The translations under genes and the position numbers were made by a program. A DNA stretch of 49,612 nt from Verrucomicrobiia bacterium (GTDB lineage Bacteria; Verrucomicrobiota; Verrucomicrobiia; Limisphaerales; JAJOIW01): positions 1-49,612 of the forward strand of contig JAUIAG010000005.1 in assembly GCA_030425355.1 (NCBI GenBank), written 5' to 3'. Shown one piece after another: positions 34,623 to 43,753 of the stretch (position 1 is its first letter; each line of letters begins with the position of its first letter). The notes below the pieces were generated by a model. The model had not been told where the DNA came from. It did not search any database and saw only the letters and a list, made by a program, of their open reading frames with translations.

Positions 34623-36362
34623 TCATCCCGCCTTCCGGCTTTTGGAGAACATTCCTTCCTGGAGTCCTGCCCTGAAGAATTCGTACTGCAGAAATTTTCG
34701 AAATGACAGCATGTGGCAGAAGAGCTGGATGATCAGTAGCGGGGGAAGAAAAAGAACCAGTGCGATAATCCATTCCGCATGGGAGTCACTGCCGTCAAAA
34801 CCGGCCGCTATCATCAACAGCCCGGGCAGAAGTCCCACCGCCCCGGCACAGTACGGTCCGACGGTGAACCACAGCCAGCTGCTCACGGCTGATCGAAGGC
34901 TGTTTTTTTCCTTCAGGGCTGCCGCCATCCCCGATCGCATGTGGTGCGTCCATGAAGCGTAGCTCAGCATGCCAAGGCACAGAGAGGCGATGCCGGTCAT
35001 CTGGAGGGAGTCAATGACCTCATACTGTTCCATGGTCCGGGCGGCTATTATTCCGACAAAACCGAAAGTCACATAGAAAAGCGTCATCACTTTCCGGAAC
35101 CGGCTTATCATCCGGTCTATGGCGATTGTTATGCCGCCGGTCATCGCAAAATCGTGAACCGGAGTGCAGGTTATCAACTCCAGTCCGCCATTGTCCCGGT
35201 CCTCCATCAGCTTCCTCGTCATTTCCACACCCGCAATCAGCTTGAACACGCTCTCGAAAAATATGGCTCCGATGAGCATCGGCGGGAAGAGCGCTGTGAA
35301 ACGCACATCGTCCAATTTGTGCATGTCAAAGCAGTACATGGCCAGAATGGTGAACAGACTTCCAATCAGGATGGCTTCCATGACCCCGAAGAGCACCTGG
35401 ATCCGTTTGGGAAGGCGGGATCCGTGCTCCCACAAACCGGCCACCGCTCGGATCTGTTCATCCAGGGAGGCATCCGCCGGTAATGAGGAGTTCACGGCAG
35501 GTGCCGAAGTATGATGACGGCCGCGGAAGCGGCTCATCCATCGCTTTCTGCCGGCGAGTGGTGTTTTGCGATCGCGGTCACGCCAGCTCAGGGCCATGAT
35601 CCGTTCCGCAAACCCCAGAAGCACGACGGCAGGAGCCAGCATGCCGATACAGGCCGCAAGGACTGCAGATGTGGATGAAAGAGAATATTCCCAACCTGTG
35701 GGCGGATATTTTATCACGACCCTGTCGGTCCACACCCAGTAACCCGCCAGCAGGGGATGGAGCAGCTCCACAGATTCATTGGCACCGCCTGAAAGCACCT
35801 CCACCTGGGAAAGCCGGGGCAGGAGCAGCGGGACCACCAGGAATAATGTCAGCATCCCGAGCGTGATGACATAGGCGTTTCGGGCCGAGTCATTCACACA
35901 GCTGACCAGCAGCCCGACACTGCTGGAGAGAATATACGAGCCGAGCACCACCAATAGGACGAGGATGATCTGGGACAGGTTTACTCCGCCACCGATCACG
36001 AGCCCTGCCATGATAGGAATAACCGCCAGAACGGATAACCCGTGCGCCAGCGATCGTGACATCCATTTGCCAATGAGTATTTCCACCGGCTTCAGAGGCG
36101 TCAGCATCAGCAGCCCAAGCGTGCCTTCGCGCCTTTCCGCGCTGATGGCATCAGCCACCGCAGTGCCGCCCGCAAACCACGCAACAAGACTGAGCCACCA
36201 GCCGGTCACGATCAGTCTGTCCATCGGTTCCACATCCGGAGGAAGTGGCCCGAGACAGATCGCCATTGGAACCAGGAGATGTGCCAGACGGCGGAGGTAA
36301 AGCCACCTCGACCGCGCCAGGCGGCCCAGTTCTCTTTCCGCGATGATTCCAAGTCCATTCAT
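34623..36362 (-). CDS. ABC-2-type permease paralogue B
   Basis: A 579-residue multi-pass membrane protein that looks like two ABC-2 permease units in one chain. The first unit contains AISAERREGTLGLLMLTPL, the cytoplasmic signature loop of ABC-2 exporters of the NatB/Gld type, and the second contains RDNGGLELITCTPV, a degenerate copy of that motif. It has ten or more membrane segments. It is clearly homologous to the next gene upstream (36432-38261) and separated from it by only 70 bases. No nucleotide-binding partner is encoded in the window, so the energising subunit must be elsewhere. The cargo is unknown. Confidence 0.8.
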   Translation of the reverse strand: MNGLGIIAERELGRLARSRWLYLRRLAHLLVPMAICLGPLPPDVEPMDRLIVTGWWLSLVAWFAGGTAVADAISAERREGTLGLLMLTPLKPVEILIGKWMSRSLAHGLSVLAVIPIMAGLVIGGGVNLSQIILVLLVVLGSYILSSSVGLLVSCVNDSARNAYVITLGMLTLFLVVPLLLPRLSQVEVLSGGANESVELLHPLLAGYWVWTDRVVIKYPPTGWEYSLSSTSAVLAACIGMLAPAVVLLGFAERIMALSWRDRDRKTPLAGRKRWMSRFRGRHHTSAPAVNSSLPADASLDEQIRAVAGLWEHGSRLPKRIQVLFGVMEAILIGSLFTILAMYCFDMHKLDDVRFTALFPPMLIGAIFFESVFKLIAGVEMTRKLMEDRDNGGLELITCTPVHDFAMTGGITIAIDRMISRFRKVMTLFYVTFGFVGIIAARTMEQYEVIDSLQMTGIASLCLGMLSYASWTHHMRSGMAAALKEKNSLRSAVSSWLWFTVGPYCAGAVGLLPGLLMIAAGFDGSDSHAEWIIALVLFLPPLLIIQLFCHMLSFRKFLQYEFFRAGLQEGMFSKSRKAG

Positions 36363-36431
36363 GATCGATTCCGGTTTGAAGCAGTGCCGCCGCGGGGATT
36401 CGTCTGGATCAGCGGCAGCGTCATGCCGTTT

Positions 36432-38261
36432 TCACGATCCCTTCCCGGCGTGGCCACTCACCATCGCCGATTGAAGCAGCGAACGGAAATTCCTCAGTTT
36501 CTGTCCCGCCCGAATGGCCGGCCAGTGGAAAAGTGTCACTTTGATAGCCAGAAAGGCCGGGATGATCAGCAGAAACCTTCTGTAGTAATCAGGTGATGAG
36601 ATGTCGGTGTTGTCGATGAACTGGTGCCATCCGATGGTGGTGATGATAAGAGCCCCGTAAGGAATCAGCGTGGTGCGGATGAAGATCCTCAGGCTGCAGC
36701 CAAGAATCGAGTGGCTGGCAGTCGCGGCGGCAATGCCACGCTGGATGAGGTGCCGCCAGTCAAACAGGCTGCCGATGAGCAGGGTGAGGCTGACGAGGGC
36801 GAGGCTTCCGGCAAGGCCGTCGGTGCGGGCGCGCAGATAGTAGATCGTTTCCTGGCGGGAGAGGATGATATCGCCAACCGCCAGCGCCAGTATCGAGCCG
36901 AAAAAACAGATGGATGTTATCTGGTAGCGGCGGACCAGCCGGTTGAGCGCCCGTCGCATGCCTGCGAGCATCTGGTCGTCCGGCACCGGTGTGGTGGTGA
37001 TCAGTTCGAGTCCGGAGTTGGCCTTGTCCTCAATGATCTTGCGGCAGATTTCCATCACCGCGGCAAACTTGAACAGCATGTCAAAGGTCATGGCCAGCAG
37101 TAACAGTCCCACACAAAGTTGCAGCCAGTTGATGACTCCGGAAAACCGGTCCTGCATCACATAGAAAATGCACAGCAGCAGAGTCAGGAACACCGCCTCA
37201 TAAACCCCGAACACCGCCAGCTGCCATGGGGGGAGTTTTGAATTCCGCAGCCAGAATTTCTCAATCGGATTGGTGTCGTCACAACTGACGTGTGCCGGTC
37301 TGGGGCTGTCCTCCTTTCCGTCGGTGCCGGGAGCCGCTCCATTCCGGCGCTCAAGGGCAAGCGTATGCAGCGGGTGGGAAGCCCGCTGCAGGAATTCCCT
37401 GAACCGAACGGCGCGACTGTCCGGTTGAGTCAGGCTCTCCACGTCCATCATCTCGGTCTTCCAGTATTGACGCAGTGCGGAGGATGCCATCATCAGCAGA
37501 CGAACCGAAATCAGTCCCCAGAAAAAAGCGTGGATCCACACCGAGTTGAAATCGAGTAGATCGGTTGGACTGGGGATGCCGTTTATCCAGAAGGACATTC
37601 GGGTGATGAAGTCGGTGGGGTGGAGATGAATGCCCATGAACTGAGGTGCCAGAGCCATGGGGCGGGGGATACCCCGGACATTGAATGGCATGAGCGAGGA
37701 AACAAAAAGCATCGCGGCGATCCCCACAAGTATTGCGGACATGGCGGCCATCCATGTTGTGCGCGATTCCTCGGTCCGGGCGCTGATCAGCAGTCCGATG
37801 CAGCTGGCGAGAAAGAAGTTGGCGTAGATGGCGACCATGGACTCAACCACGTCGAGGAGCGTGATCCCGCCATTAATCAGCAGGATGGTGAAAAGCGGGA
37901 CCAGCGCCAGGATGTTGAAAAGGTAGGAGAGTGAATTCGAGAGCCATTTTCCGAGGAGGATCTCGTAGGCCTTCAGTGGAGTCATCATCAGCAGCCCGAT
38001 GGTGCCTTCCCGTTTCTCCGAGCTGATGCAGTCTGCCACCGAGAGGATTCCCATGATCCATGCCATAAAGGAACAGAGGATGGTTGTGCCGACGAGGACC
38101 TCCAGGCCGTTCACCTGCTCGAGGTCGAATCCGGATGACATCAGGTGAGTGAAGACGTATACGGTGGGCAGTATCAGATTGAGAAACCTCTGGAGATACA
38201 GGAACCGGCCACGCGTGAGGACACGCATTTCACGGTAGGTGCTGGTCGCAAGGCCTTTCAT
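36432..38261 (-). CDS. ABC-2-type permease paralogue A
   Basis: A 609-residue double permease, homologous over its whole length to the 34623-36362 protein: DCISSEKREGTIGLLMMTPL in the first unit, KANSGLELITTTPV in the second. The central cytoplasmic stretch between units (about 270-330) is hydrophilic and variable. ATG 38261 starts right after a short divergent gap to the His-rich lipoprotein gene. The two tandem paralogues are likely to form a heterodimer in the inner membrane, served by an ABC ATPase encoded elsewhere. Duplication is visible from sequence; the transport role is inferred from the family. Confidence 0.8.
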   Translation of the reverse strand: MKGLATSTYREMRVLTRGRFLYLQRFLNLILPTVYVFTHLMSSGFDLEQVNGLEVLVGTTILCSFMAWIMGILSVADCISSEKREGTIGLLMMTPLKAYEILLGKWLSNSLSYLFNILALVPLFTILLINGGITLLDVVESMVAIYANFFLASCIGLLISARTEESRTTWMAAMSAILVGIAAMLFVSSLMPFNVRGIPRPMALAPQFMGIHLHPTDFITRMSFWINGIPSPTDLLDFNSVWIHAFFWGLISVRLLMMASSALRQYWKTEMMDVESLTQPDSRAVRFREFLQRASHPLHTLALERRNGAAPGTDGKEDSPRPAHVSCDDTNPIEKFWLRNSKLPPWQLAVFGVYEAVFLTLLLCIFYVMQDRFSGVINWLQLCVGLLLLAMTFDMLFKFAAVMEICRKIIEDKANSGLELITTTPVPDDQMLAGMRRALNRLVRRYQITSICFFGSILALAVGDIILSRQETIYYLRARTDGLAGSLALVSLTLLIGSLFDWRHLIQRGIAAATASHSILGCSLRIFIRTTLIPYGALIITTIGWHQFIDNTDISSPDYYRRFLLIIPAFLAIKVTLFHWPAIRAGQKLRNFRSLLQSAMVSGHAGKGS

Positions 38262-38410
38262 CCGGATTCGATCAAGTCCATTATCCTCATTGTCTTCAGC
38301 CTGTCAGCCAAATAGCCCGTCAAATCGCACAGGGCCAACCTCATCCGACTGCCATATCCTTCGCTTATTTTGTTGAAAACTGCCGGACCCTTGGGAACCA
38401 TTTGTCCGAT

Positions 38411-38938
38411 ATGGCAACCAGAAAGGTATTGACGGCGCTCCTGATGATTCTCGCTTTGGGTTTCTGGAGCGGATGTGGCGGCGGCGGGGTGGAGCATACC
38501 GACGCACACCATGACCACGATCACGATCATGACGGCCACAGCCACGACCATTCACATGGTCATCACCACGAGCCGCCCCATGGCGGTGTTCCGGTAGTCC
38601 TCGGCAATGAGGAGTTCCACCTGGAACTGCTGCTGGACAATTCGGCCGGCACATTGACCGCCTATGTCCTGGATGGTCACATGGAGGACTTCATCCGTGT
38701 CGCCGCCGAATCCTTCGAGATGATTATCGAGCCCGCCGACGGAGTCAGGAAGACCCTTGAATTCAAGGCGCAGGAATCGGGCCGCACCGGTGAAACAGTT
38801 GGCGATACCTCCCAGTTCATCGCGGCGGATCCAATGCTCACCGAAGTGACCGAATTCAAGGTCGAAATCCCGGCTATTTCGATCAAAGGCAGGGATTACA
38901 CCGGTATTTCCTTCAATTTCCCCGAAGGAAACGAATAA
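38411..38938 (+). CDS. Histidine-rich lipoprotein, probable metal binder
   Basis: A 175-residue protein. The signal peptide ends in a lipobox (GFWSGC at about 18-23), followed by a Gly run and a dense His/Asp stretch (about 30-56: HHDHDHDHDGHSHDHSHGHHH). The rest is a small beta-rich domain (EFHLELLLDNSAGTLTAYVLDGHM, FKVEIPAISIKGRDYTGISF). The His cluster should bind Zn, Ni or Co. Proteins like this occur as hypothetical lipoproteins in Verrucomicrobia, sometimes with CusF-like or zinc-scavenging roles; the exact role is not shown. ATG 38411 is preferred to a TTG nine bases earlier. Confidence 0.75.
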   Translation: MATRKVLTALLMILALGFWSGCGGGGVEHTDAHHDHDHDHDGHSHDHSHGHHHEPPHGGVPVVLGNEEFHLELLLDNSAGTLTAYVLDGHMEDFIRVAAESFEMIIEPADGVRKTLEFKAQESGRTGETVGDTSQFIAADPMLTEVTEFKVEIPAISIKGRDYTGISFNFPEGNE

Positions 38939-38948
38939 TCAGTGCTTC

Positions 38949-38973
38949 ACCGGGAAATCCCGGTTCTATTTTT
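38949..38973 (+). terminator. Terminator of the His-rich lipoprotein gene
   Basis: ACCGGG-AAAT-CCCGGT is followed by TCTATTTTT. It begins 11 bases after the plus-strand stop and overlaps the 3' end of the convergent ceramidase-like gene. Confidence 0.65.
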
Positions 38974-40252
38974 CAAACCACGGCAGAACGGCTTCCAGGT
39001 ATCTGGGAGCCGTTTCTTCTCCCAGGGATGTTCTGGAGACATAATTATAGCGGTCAAAGCTCTGAAAATCGGTGGGGCTGAGGATATATCCGAAGGCGTC
39101 GTTGGTGAGTCCGAAAAGGAAGGGATACTGCGTGGGCATTTTCCTTTTGAGGTAGAAGCCGATATTCGGCAGGGCTTCACCCGGGATGGTGATGATGCGG
39201 GCGGGGCCGATCTCAAGGTAGTTGACCACGGTTTCGACAGCAACGGCTGAACCGTCCTCTGCTGGAGCCTTCCGATAGCCAATGGGCGAGAGCTCCAGTA
39301 TCTGACGCAGGCCCTCGTTGTCGACAGGCAGCGGGAGCCTGCGGTGGCGGCATGAAAGTGTGACGTCCTCCATCGCCGATGCTTCTCCGATAATGCGGAG
39401 TGCTTCCGATCCGAGCAGCTCGCCGATGCGCACACATTCCTCCCATGTCTGGATATGTCGGCCCGTTTCCGGATGCCTGACATCGGCCGTGACCATGCCG
39501 CCCAGCGCGCCATTGATAAAGAGAGCGGTGCCGCCCGCCTCCCGTTCCACAAACCCGGTCATGGGCCACACCATATCCGGAGAAACTGTTCCGGCCCGGG
39601 CTCCAAGCACTTCAGGATGGATGGCGTAGTTAACGAGTGTGGCGATTGTTTTGCCGGAGGCCCTGTCGAGAGTCTGAAGCACACTGCACCGGCGGTCATA
39701 GAGATCCGGGGCGTAGTAGTTGAAGGCGATGCGTTCAGCAATCCGTTCGTGGGAAAGCTTCAGTGTGGAAGGCACACAGGAGGCCTCCGCCCTTTCAATA
39801 GCCGTTGCAATCCTGCGGACAACGGTGGCCGCATAATCCAGGTCAATGGCAAATCCACCACTGCTGTCCGGGAAGCCATACATATCCGGAGCTGAATGGG
39901 TGTGCGAGGCGCTTATAAGGATGTTCTCCGCGGGAATCGATGGAACCATGGCCCTCGCACGGTCTCCCAGTGCCGAAGGAAACCCTAGAAAGTCGGTGGT
40001 CACTATCGCCACCGCTGTATCATCATCCTTGAGAACCAGCGCTCTCACGGTCAGTTCGCCCTTTTTCATCCATGCCGGCTCAGAGGGTCCGATTCCACCC
40101 GATACAGGAAGCAGCGGGTCTGGAGTAACCGTCTCGACAGCAACTCCGCTCTGGAATTCGCCGCACAGAGACCAGGGATGAATTACCGCCACCATCAGGG
40201 CAGCCATGATGGCACCGGTTCGAACACGCAGACGACGAATGGGATATATCAT
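38966..40252 (-). CDS. Neutral/alkaline ceramidase-like exported hydrolase
   Basis: About 428 residues. A signal peptide (about 12-32) precedes a neutral ceramidase (PF04734)-like domain: VTPDPLLPVSGG, VAIVTTDFLG, ILISASHTHSAPD with its zinc-binding His pair, LVNYAIHPEVLG, and a C-terminal IITIPGEALPNIG. Bacteria use such proteins for amide hydrolysis of lipids, but many Verrucomicrobia/Planctomycetes homologues have no known substrate. ATG 40252 overlaps the stop of the AEC transporter gene (40249-40251) by an ATGA, so translation is coupled. Starting further upstream at 40312 is unlikely because that part lies inside the transporter gene. Confidence 0.85.
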   Translation of the reverse strand: MIYPIRRLRVRTGAIMAALMVAVIHPWSLCGEFQSGVAVETVTPDPLLPVSGGIGPSEPAWMKKGELTVRALVLKDDDTAVAIVTTDFLGFPSALGDRARAMVPSIPAENILISASHTHSAPDMYGFPDSSGGFAIDLDYAATVVRRIATAIERAEASCVPSTLKLSHERIAERIAFNYYAPDLYDRRCSVLQTLDRASGKTIATLVNYAIHPEVLGARAGTVSPDMVWPMTGFVEREAGGTALFINGALGGMVTADVRHPETGRHIQTWEECVRIGELLGSEALRIIGEASAMEDVTLSCRHRRLPLPVDNEGLRQILELSPIGYRKAPAEDGSAVAVETVVNYLEIGPARIITIPGEALPNIGFYLKRKMPTQYPFLFGLTNDAFGYILSPTDFQSFDRYNYVSRTSLGEETAPRYLEAVLPWFEK

Positions 40253-41220
40253 GGTGTGAGAAACAGTTTCTGGATCGAGAGAATGATAGTCACGGTGAGC
40301 ACCGCCATGCAAGTCGAGTAAAACACCGCCGCGGAAGCAAAGCGGCTGTCGGCTTTGAGGTCATGGGCCAGGAGGGCGGTGTTGACCGCCGTCGGGGCTG
40401 AAGCACCCAGAACAAGCACCGCCGATGACGCCGCATCAAAACCCCAGATACGGGTCAGGCCGAATGCGATAACCGGCCCGGCCAGAAGTCTCATCGCCAG
40501 CGACAGACCAAGAACCCGGTTCAGGCGGGGCGGCCGCGTCTGCGACAGCTGTACCCCAAGGGTGATCAAGGCAATTGAAACCAGTCCCCGGTCCAGATAT
40601 TTCAGCGGCTCCCAGACGAATTTCCAGTCCTGTACCGGAATTCCAAGGCCCTTGCAGAGAAATCCCGCGGAGATCGCATAAACGGGAGTCAGTTTGAGGA
40701 TCCCTCCAAGACTTTTCCATACCGACCGGCCCCTCTCATGCCCGCTGGCCAGAGCAAGCCCGAGGGTGAAGGTCGAAAGGTTCATGGTCAGCAGAACAAA
40801 TACATGGAGAGGTGGGCCGGATCCGGGATACGCCAGCTGCACCATCGGAATTCCCCAGTTGCCGCAATTGTAGAACATCGTCGAAAGCAGGAAGGACCTG
40901 GATGTTGCTGCCCCCCACCGCATCCACCGGGCCACCGCCAGGCCCAGTAACCCGGTTACCCCAATCACTGACAACGTGAAACCGATCGCCTTCAATGCCG
41001 TCAGATCACCCCGCCCAACCGAACTCTCCACCACCTTCACAAAAATGAACCCCGGCACAAATAAATGGATGTTCAGCTTCACCAGAGTGGACAACGACAA
41101 AGCAAAGCGACGGTCCAGCAGCACTCCCAGCGAAATCAACACCACAATCGGCAGACAAACGTCCCGAAAAAGATTCCATGAAAACAACACCGCATCCATC
41201 CAGACCCTATCTTTCACCAT
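40249..41220 (-). CDS. AEC-family transporter (auxin efflux carrier-like)
   Basis: A 323-residue protein with about ten membrane helices in two halves. FVPGFIFVKVVES, FYNCGNWGIPM (the unwound-helix N-x-G-N-x-G-type motif) and the later APTAVNTALLAHDL, STCMAVLTV match the AEC/BART superfamily. Members export or import small organic acids and similar compounds. It lies 60 bases after the ribokinase stop and overlaps the ceramidase-like gene by four bases; all three appear to be one minus-strand operon. The cargo is unknown. Confidence 0.88.
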   Translation of the reverse strand: MVKDRVWMDAVLFSWNLFRDVCLPIVVLISLGVLLDRRFALSLSTLVKLNIHLFVPGFIFVKVVESSVGRGDLTALKAIGFTLSVIGVTGLLGLAVARWMRWGAATSRSFLLSTMFYNCGNWGIPMVQLAYPGSGPPLHVFVLLTMNLSTFTLGLALASGHERGRSVWKSLGGILKLTPVYAISAGFLCKGLGIPVQDWKFVWEPLKYLDRGLVSIALITLGVQLSQTRPPRLNRVLGLSLAMRLLAGPVIAFGLTRIWGFDAASSAVLVLGASAPTAVNTALLAHDLKADSRFASAAVFYSTCMAVLTVTIILSIQKLFLTP

Positions 41221-41280
41221 CCTCCCATGCGATTGAAGCCCAAAGCCCCCATTGCGGCCCGAGACTGCTTTGCCCCGGTG

Positions 41281-42216
41281 TCACTTAACAGTGCCGGCAC
41301 CCAGTGCCTCCATGAAGGCGAGGACCTCCCCCATATCCGGGATGGACGGGGCCGCCCCGGGACGGGTGGTTGAGAGGCTGGCTGCGTGTATGGCTGTGTG
41401 TATGGCGGATCTGTGGCTCCTTCCGTGTGCCAGTCCCGCCGCCAGGTACCCGCAGAAGGTATCGCCGGCGGCGGTGGTGTCGACGGCGTGGACCACTGGA
41501 ACGGCCAGGCTGACCGGCTTCCGGCAATTGCCGGATTCACTGGTGATGTGTATCACCGGCCCGGTTCCCCGGGTCAGGATAAGGTGGGGTATTCCCGTGC
41601 TTTCGGCGATGGATTGGATGGCGTCAGGCGGGTTGGAATGGCCTCCGAGTGCGCAGGCCTCCTCTTCATTGACGACAAGGGTGTGAATGGATTCCCAGGT
41701 CTCAGAGCGGATTTCATCCCTTTGAGGAGCCGGTGCGGGGTTCCAGATCACGCGGAAGCCCTGAGAAGAGAGGAATTGAATCCATGGCTGCACGTGTGCG
41801 GTTTCGTTCTGAATAAGAGCGACTGGATCAGGAGGGAAGTCCAGACCGGCAAGGAGCATGGGTGCCGGTTGTGGGAGTGCACTGTTGGCGCCCGGATCGA
41901 TGACGATGGCATTCTGGCCGGTGCTGTCGACCTGGATGAACGCTCTTCCTGTTGGAATTTCCGGGTGCACGCGTATGAGGGATGTATCGACGGCTTTTTC
42001 CTTCATCCATTCGAGGATTGGCTGACCGTCGAGTCCGACGGTTCCAAGGTGAAGAGGGCGGCATCCGGCACTGGCGGCGGCGATGGACTGGTTAAGGCCC
42101 TTGCCACCGGTAAAGATCCGCCTCGCGGAGGATGCGAGAGTCTGCCCCGGTCGGACTATGCCGGGGACGGACCAGACGTCATCCCAGTTGATGGAGCCCA
42201 CTACCAGCAAACGCAT
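41281..42216 (-). CDS. Ribokinase (PfkB family)
   Basis: About 311 residues. The ribokinase layout is clear: VGSINWDD at the start, the substrate loop FTGGKGLNQSIAAASAG, and DTTAAGDTFCGYLAAGL with the catalytic Asp. Asn-Glu positions before the ATP site (VVNEEEACAL) also fit. It phosphorylates ribose or a similar sugar, such as those from nucleoside breakdown, in the cytoplasm. ATG 42216 places the first strand normally; an ATG eight codons earlier is possible. As first gene of the operon with an AEC transporter and a ceramidase-like hydrolase, its physiological substrate may not be ribose. Confidence 0.88.
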   Translation of the reverse strand: MRLLVVGSINWDDVWSVPGIVRPGQTLASSARRIFTGGKGLNQSIAAASAGCRPLHLGTVGLDGQPILEWMKEKAVDTSLIRVHPEIPTGRAFIQVDSTGQNAIVIDPGANSALPQPAPMLLAGLDFPPDPVALIQNETAHVQPWIQFLSSQGFRVIWNPAPAPQRDEIRSETWESIHTLVVNEEEACALGGHSNPPDAIQSIAESTGIPHLILTRGTGPVIHITSESGNCRKPVSLAVPVVHAVDTTAAGDTFCGYLAAGLAHGRSHRSAIHTAIHAASLSTTRPGAAPSIPDMGEVLAFMEALGAGTVK

Positions 42217-42381
42217 TTCATCAGCGCCCAGGATACTCATAGTGCTGACAAGATTTCCTCCGCAGGCAGTGATCGGTCAATGTCATAAATGGCAGTCCGG
42301 CCAGTGCGGGCGGCCGGGCTTTGTCCGCTGATGCGGGCTCCCTTTACATTATGCGGAGCAGGACATATCCTATTTACTTGT

Positions 42382-43329
42382 ATGGCAAGGAAATCTGATT
42401 CATGCAATTCAGGCAGTCTGGTCTTATACGGACTGACGATTATGGTGGCGGTTCTGATGAGTGCCTGTGGCCCGGGCGATTCAAAGCCGGCGGTTTCCGA
42501 CTCGGGCAGGCCGCGGGTATTTGCTGCCAATTACCCGCTGCACTGGATGGCTGCGGGGATAGCCGGTGACCGCATCGAACTCCTGGCACCCTGGGTCGGC
42601 GAAGGTGATCCCGCGTACTGGGAGCCCGATGCTTCCGCCATTGCTGAAGTCCAGTCCTGTTCGCTGATTCTCCTGAATGGAGCCACTTACGAGCAGTGGC
42701 GGGGTGGGGTGACCCTGCCTGAATCGCGCCTGGTTCTCACCGCCTCCGCGTTCAGTGACCGCTGGATTGAGGTGGAGGATGCCGTGGTCCACAGCCACGG
42801 TCCCGAAGGGGACCATTCTCATGCCGGCACTGCCTTCACCACATGGCTGGATCTAGGCCTCGCCCGCGAGCAGCTGGCTTCTGTCCACAAGGCCCTTGCC
42901 GGAATTCTCCCCGGAGATACCGAAGCTCTGAAAACCGCCTACGAACAGATGGATGCACGTCTGGCATCCCTTGATGAGCAACTGTCGGAAACGGCGGCCG
43001 GACTTCAGGGCAAACCCCTCCTCGGCTCGCATCCGGTATATCAATACCTCGCCGGAGGCTATGACCTCGATATCCTCGAACTTCACTGGGAACCGGGATC
43101 CGACCCCGGGGAGTCGGAATGGACTCACCTCGCCGGAGACCTTGAGAACCGCAAGGCAGTGGCCATGCTGTGGGAAGGGAAGCCCAGCGACTCCAATGTC
43201 GCCAAACTGGATGAGCTCGGCGTCAAATCTGTCGTCTTCTCGCCATGCGGTGACAAGCCCTCTTCCGGTGCCGATTTTCTTTCCGTCATGGAATCCAATA
43301 TCAAGAACCTTGCTTCACTGGCTCAGTGA
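42382..43329 (+). CDS. ZnuA-like metal ABC transporter substrate-binding lipoprotein
   Basis: About 315 residues with a lipoprotein signal (VLMSAC at about 22-27). It has the cluster A-I fold: VFAANYPLHWMAAGIAGD, LILLNGATYEQW, a His/acid loop (VVHSHGPEGDHSHAG at about 135-150), TWLDLGLAREQL, LLGSHPVYQYLA with its metal-binding His, and LELHWEPG. The loop is typical of zinc-binding members. The ATG at 42382 gives a proper lipobox. No permease or ATPase gene (ZnuB/ZnuC) is in the window. A tiny membrane gene follows by 33 bases and a strong terminator ends the unit. Confidence 0.87.
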   Translation: MARKSDSCNSGSLVLYGLTIMVAVLMSACGPGDSKPAVSDSGRPRVFAANYPLHWMAAGIAGDRIELLAPWVGEGDPAYWEPDASAIAEVQSCSLILLNGATYEQWRGGVTLPESRLVLTASAFSDRWIEVEDAVVHSHGPEGDHSHAGTAFTTWLDLGLAREQLASVHKALAGILPGDTEALKTAYEQMDARLASLDEQLSETAAGLQGKPLLGSHPVYQYLAGGYDLDILELHWEPGSDPGESEWTHLAGDLENRKAVAMLWEGKPSDSNVAKLDELGVKSVVFSPCGDKPSSGADFLSVMESNIKNLASLAQ

Positions 43330-43362
43330 TGGATACACTGCCTTCAAGAGTTTGATTTTTAT

Positions 43363-43599
43363 ATGTTTGCACTGAAAAAAGCACAAACAATGGCCTTCCT
43401 GGTGGCCGCCATCGCTTCCGTCCAGAGTCTCATGGCGCACCCCGGTCACGCTGAAAGCGCCGGACCCAATGAAGACCTTAACCCTTTCCACTTTTTCACT
43501 CACCCTGACCACGCCCTGTGGACATGGTCGGTTCTGCTTGCGGGCGCGTTGATCACAGGTATCGTCCTCCGGCGTCGCGCCGGGCGCGTCCGGCGCTGA
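43363..43599 (+). CDS. Small His-containing membrane protein
   Basis: A 78-residue protein with a signal peptide or first helix (about 9-25, ending SLMAHPGHA). A short loop with two more His/Pro pairs follows (HFFTHPDHALW), then a TM helix (about 52-69) and a basic RRRAGRVRR tail. It resembles the small proteins found with HupE/UreJ-type or zinc transport genes, but no family was named. It follows the ZnuA-like gene by 33 bases and shares its terminator, suggesting a role in the same metal uptake. Confidence 0.6.
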   Translation: MFALKKAQTMAFLVAAIASVQSLMAHPGHAESAGPNEDLNPFHFFTHPDHALWTWSVLLAGALITGIVLRRRAGRVRR

Positions 43600-43632
43600 A
43601 AACCTCCTCTCATCATTCATTTTCCGAAATCG

Positions 43633-43660
43633 CCCCCGGCCCGAAACACCGGGGGTTTTT
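43633..43660 (+). terminator. Intrinsic terminator of the metal-binding unit
   Basis: CCCCCGG (43633-43639) and CCGGGGG (43649-43655) pair around a 9-base loop and are followed by five T. It lies 35 bases after the small membrane gene. Confidence 0.9.
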
Positions 43661-43753
43661 CATTTTCAGCAGGCATGCCCGGACACTCCTCTCGCGGGGG
43701 AATGAGTCAACACAGCGCTGGAGGGATGTGGAAAGCCATGATAAGACCTCCCT

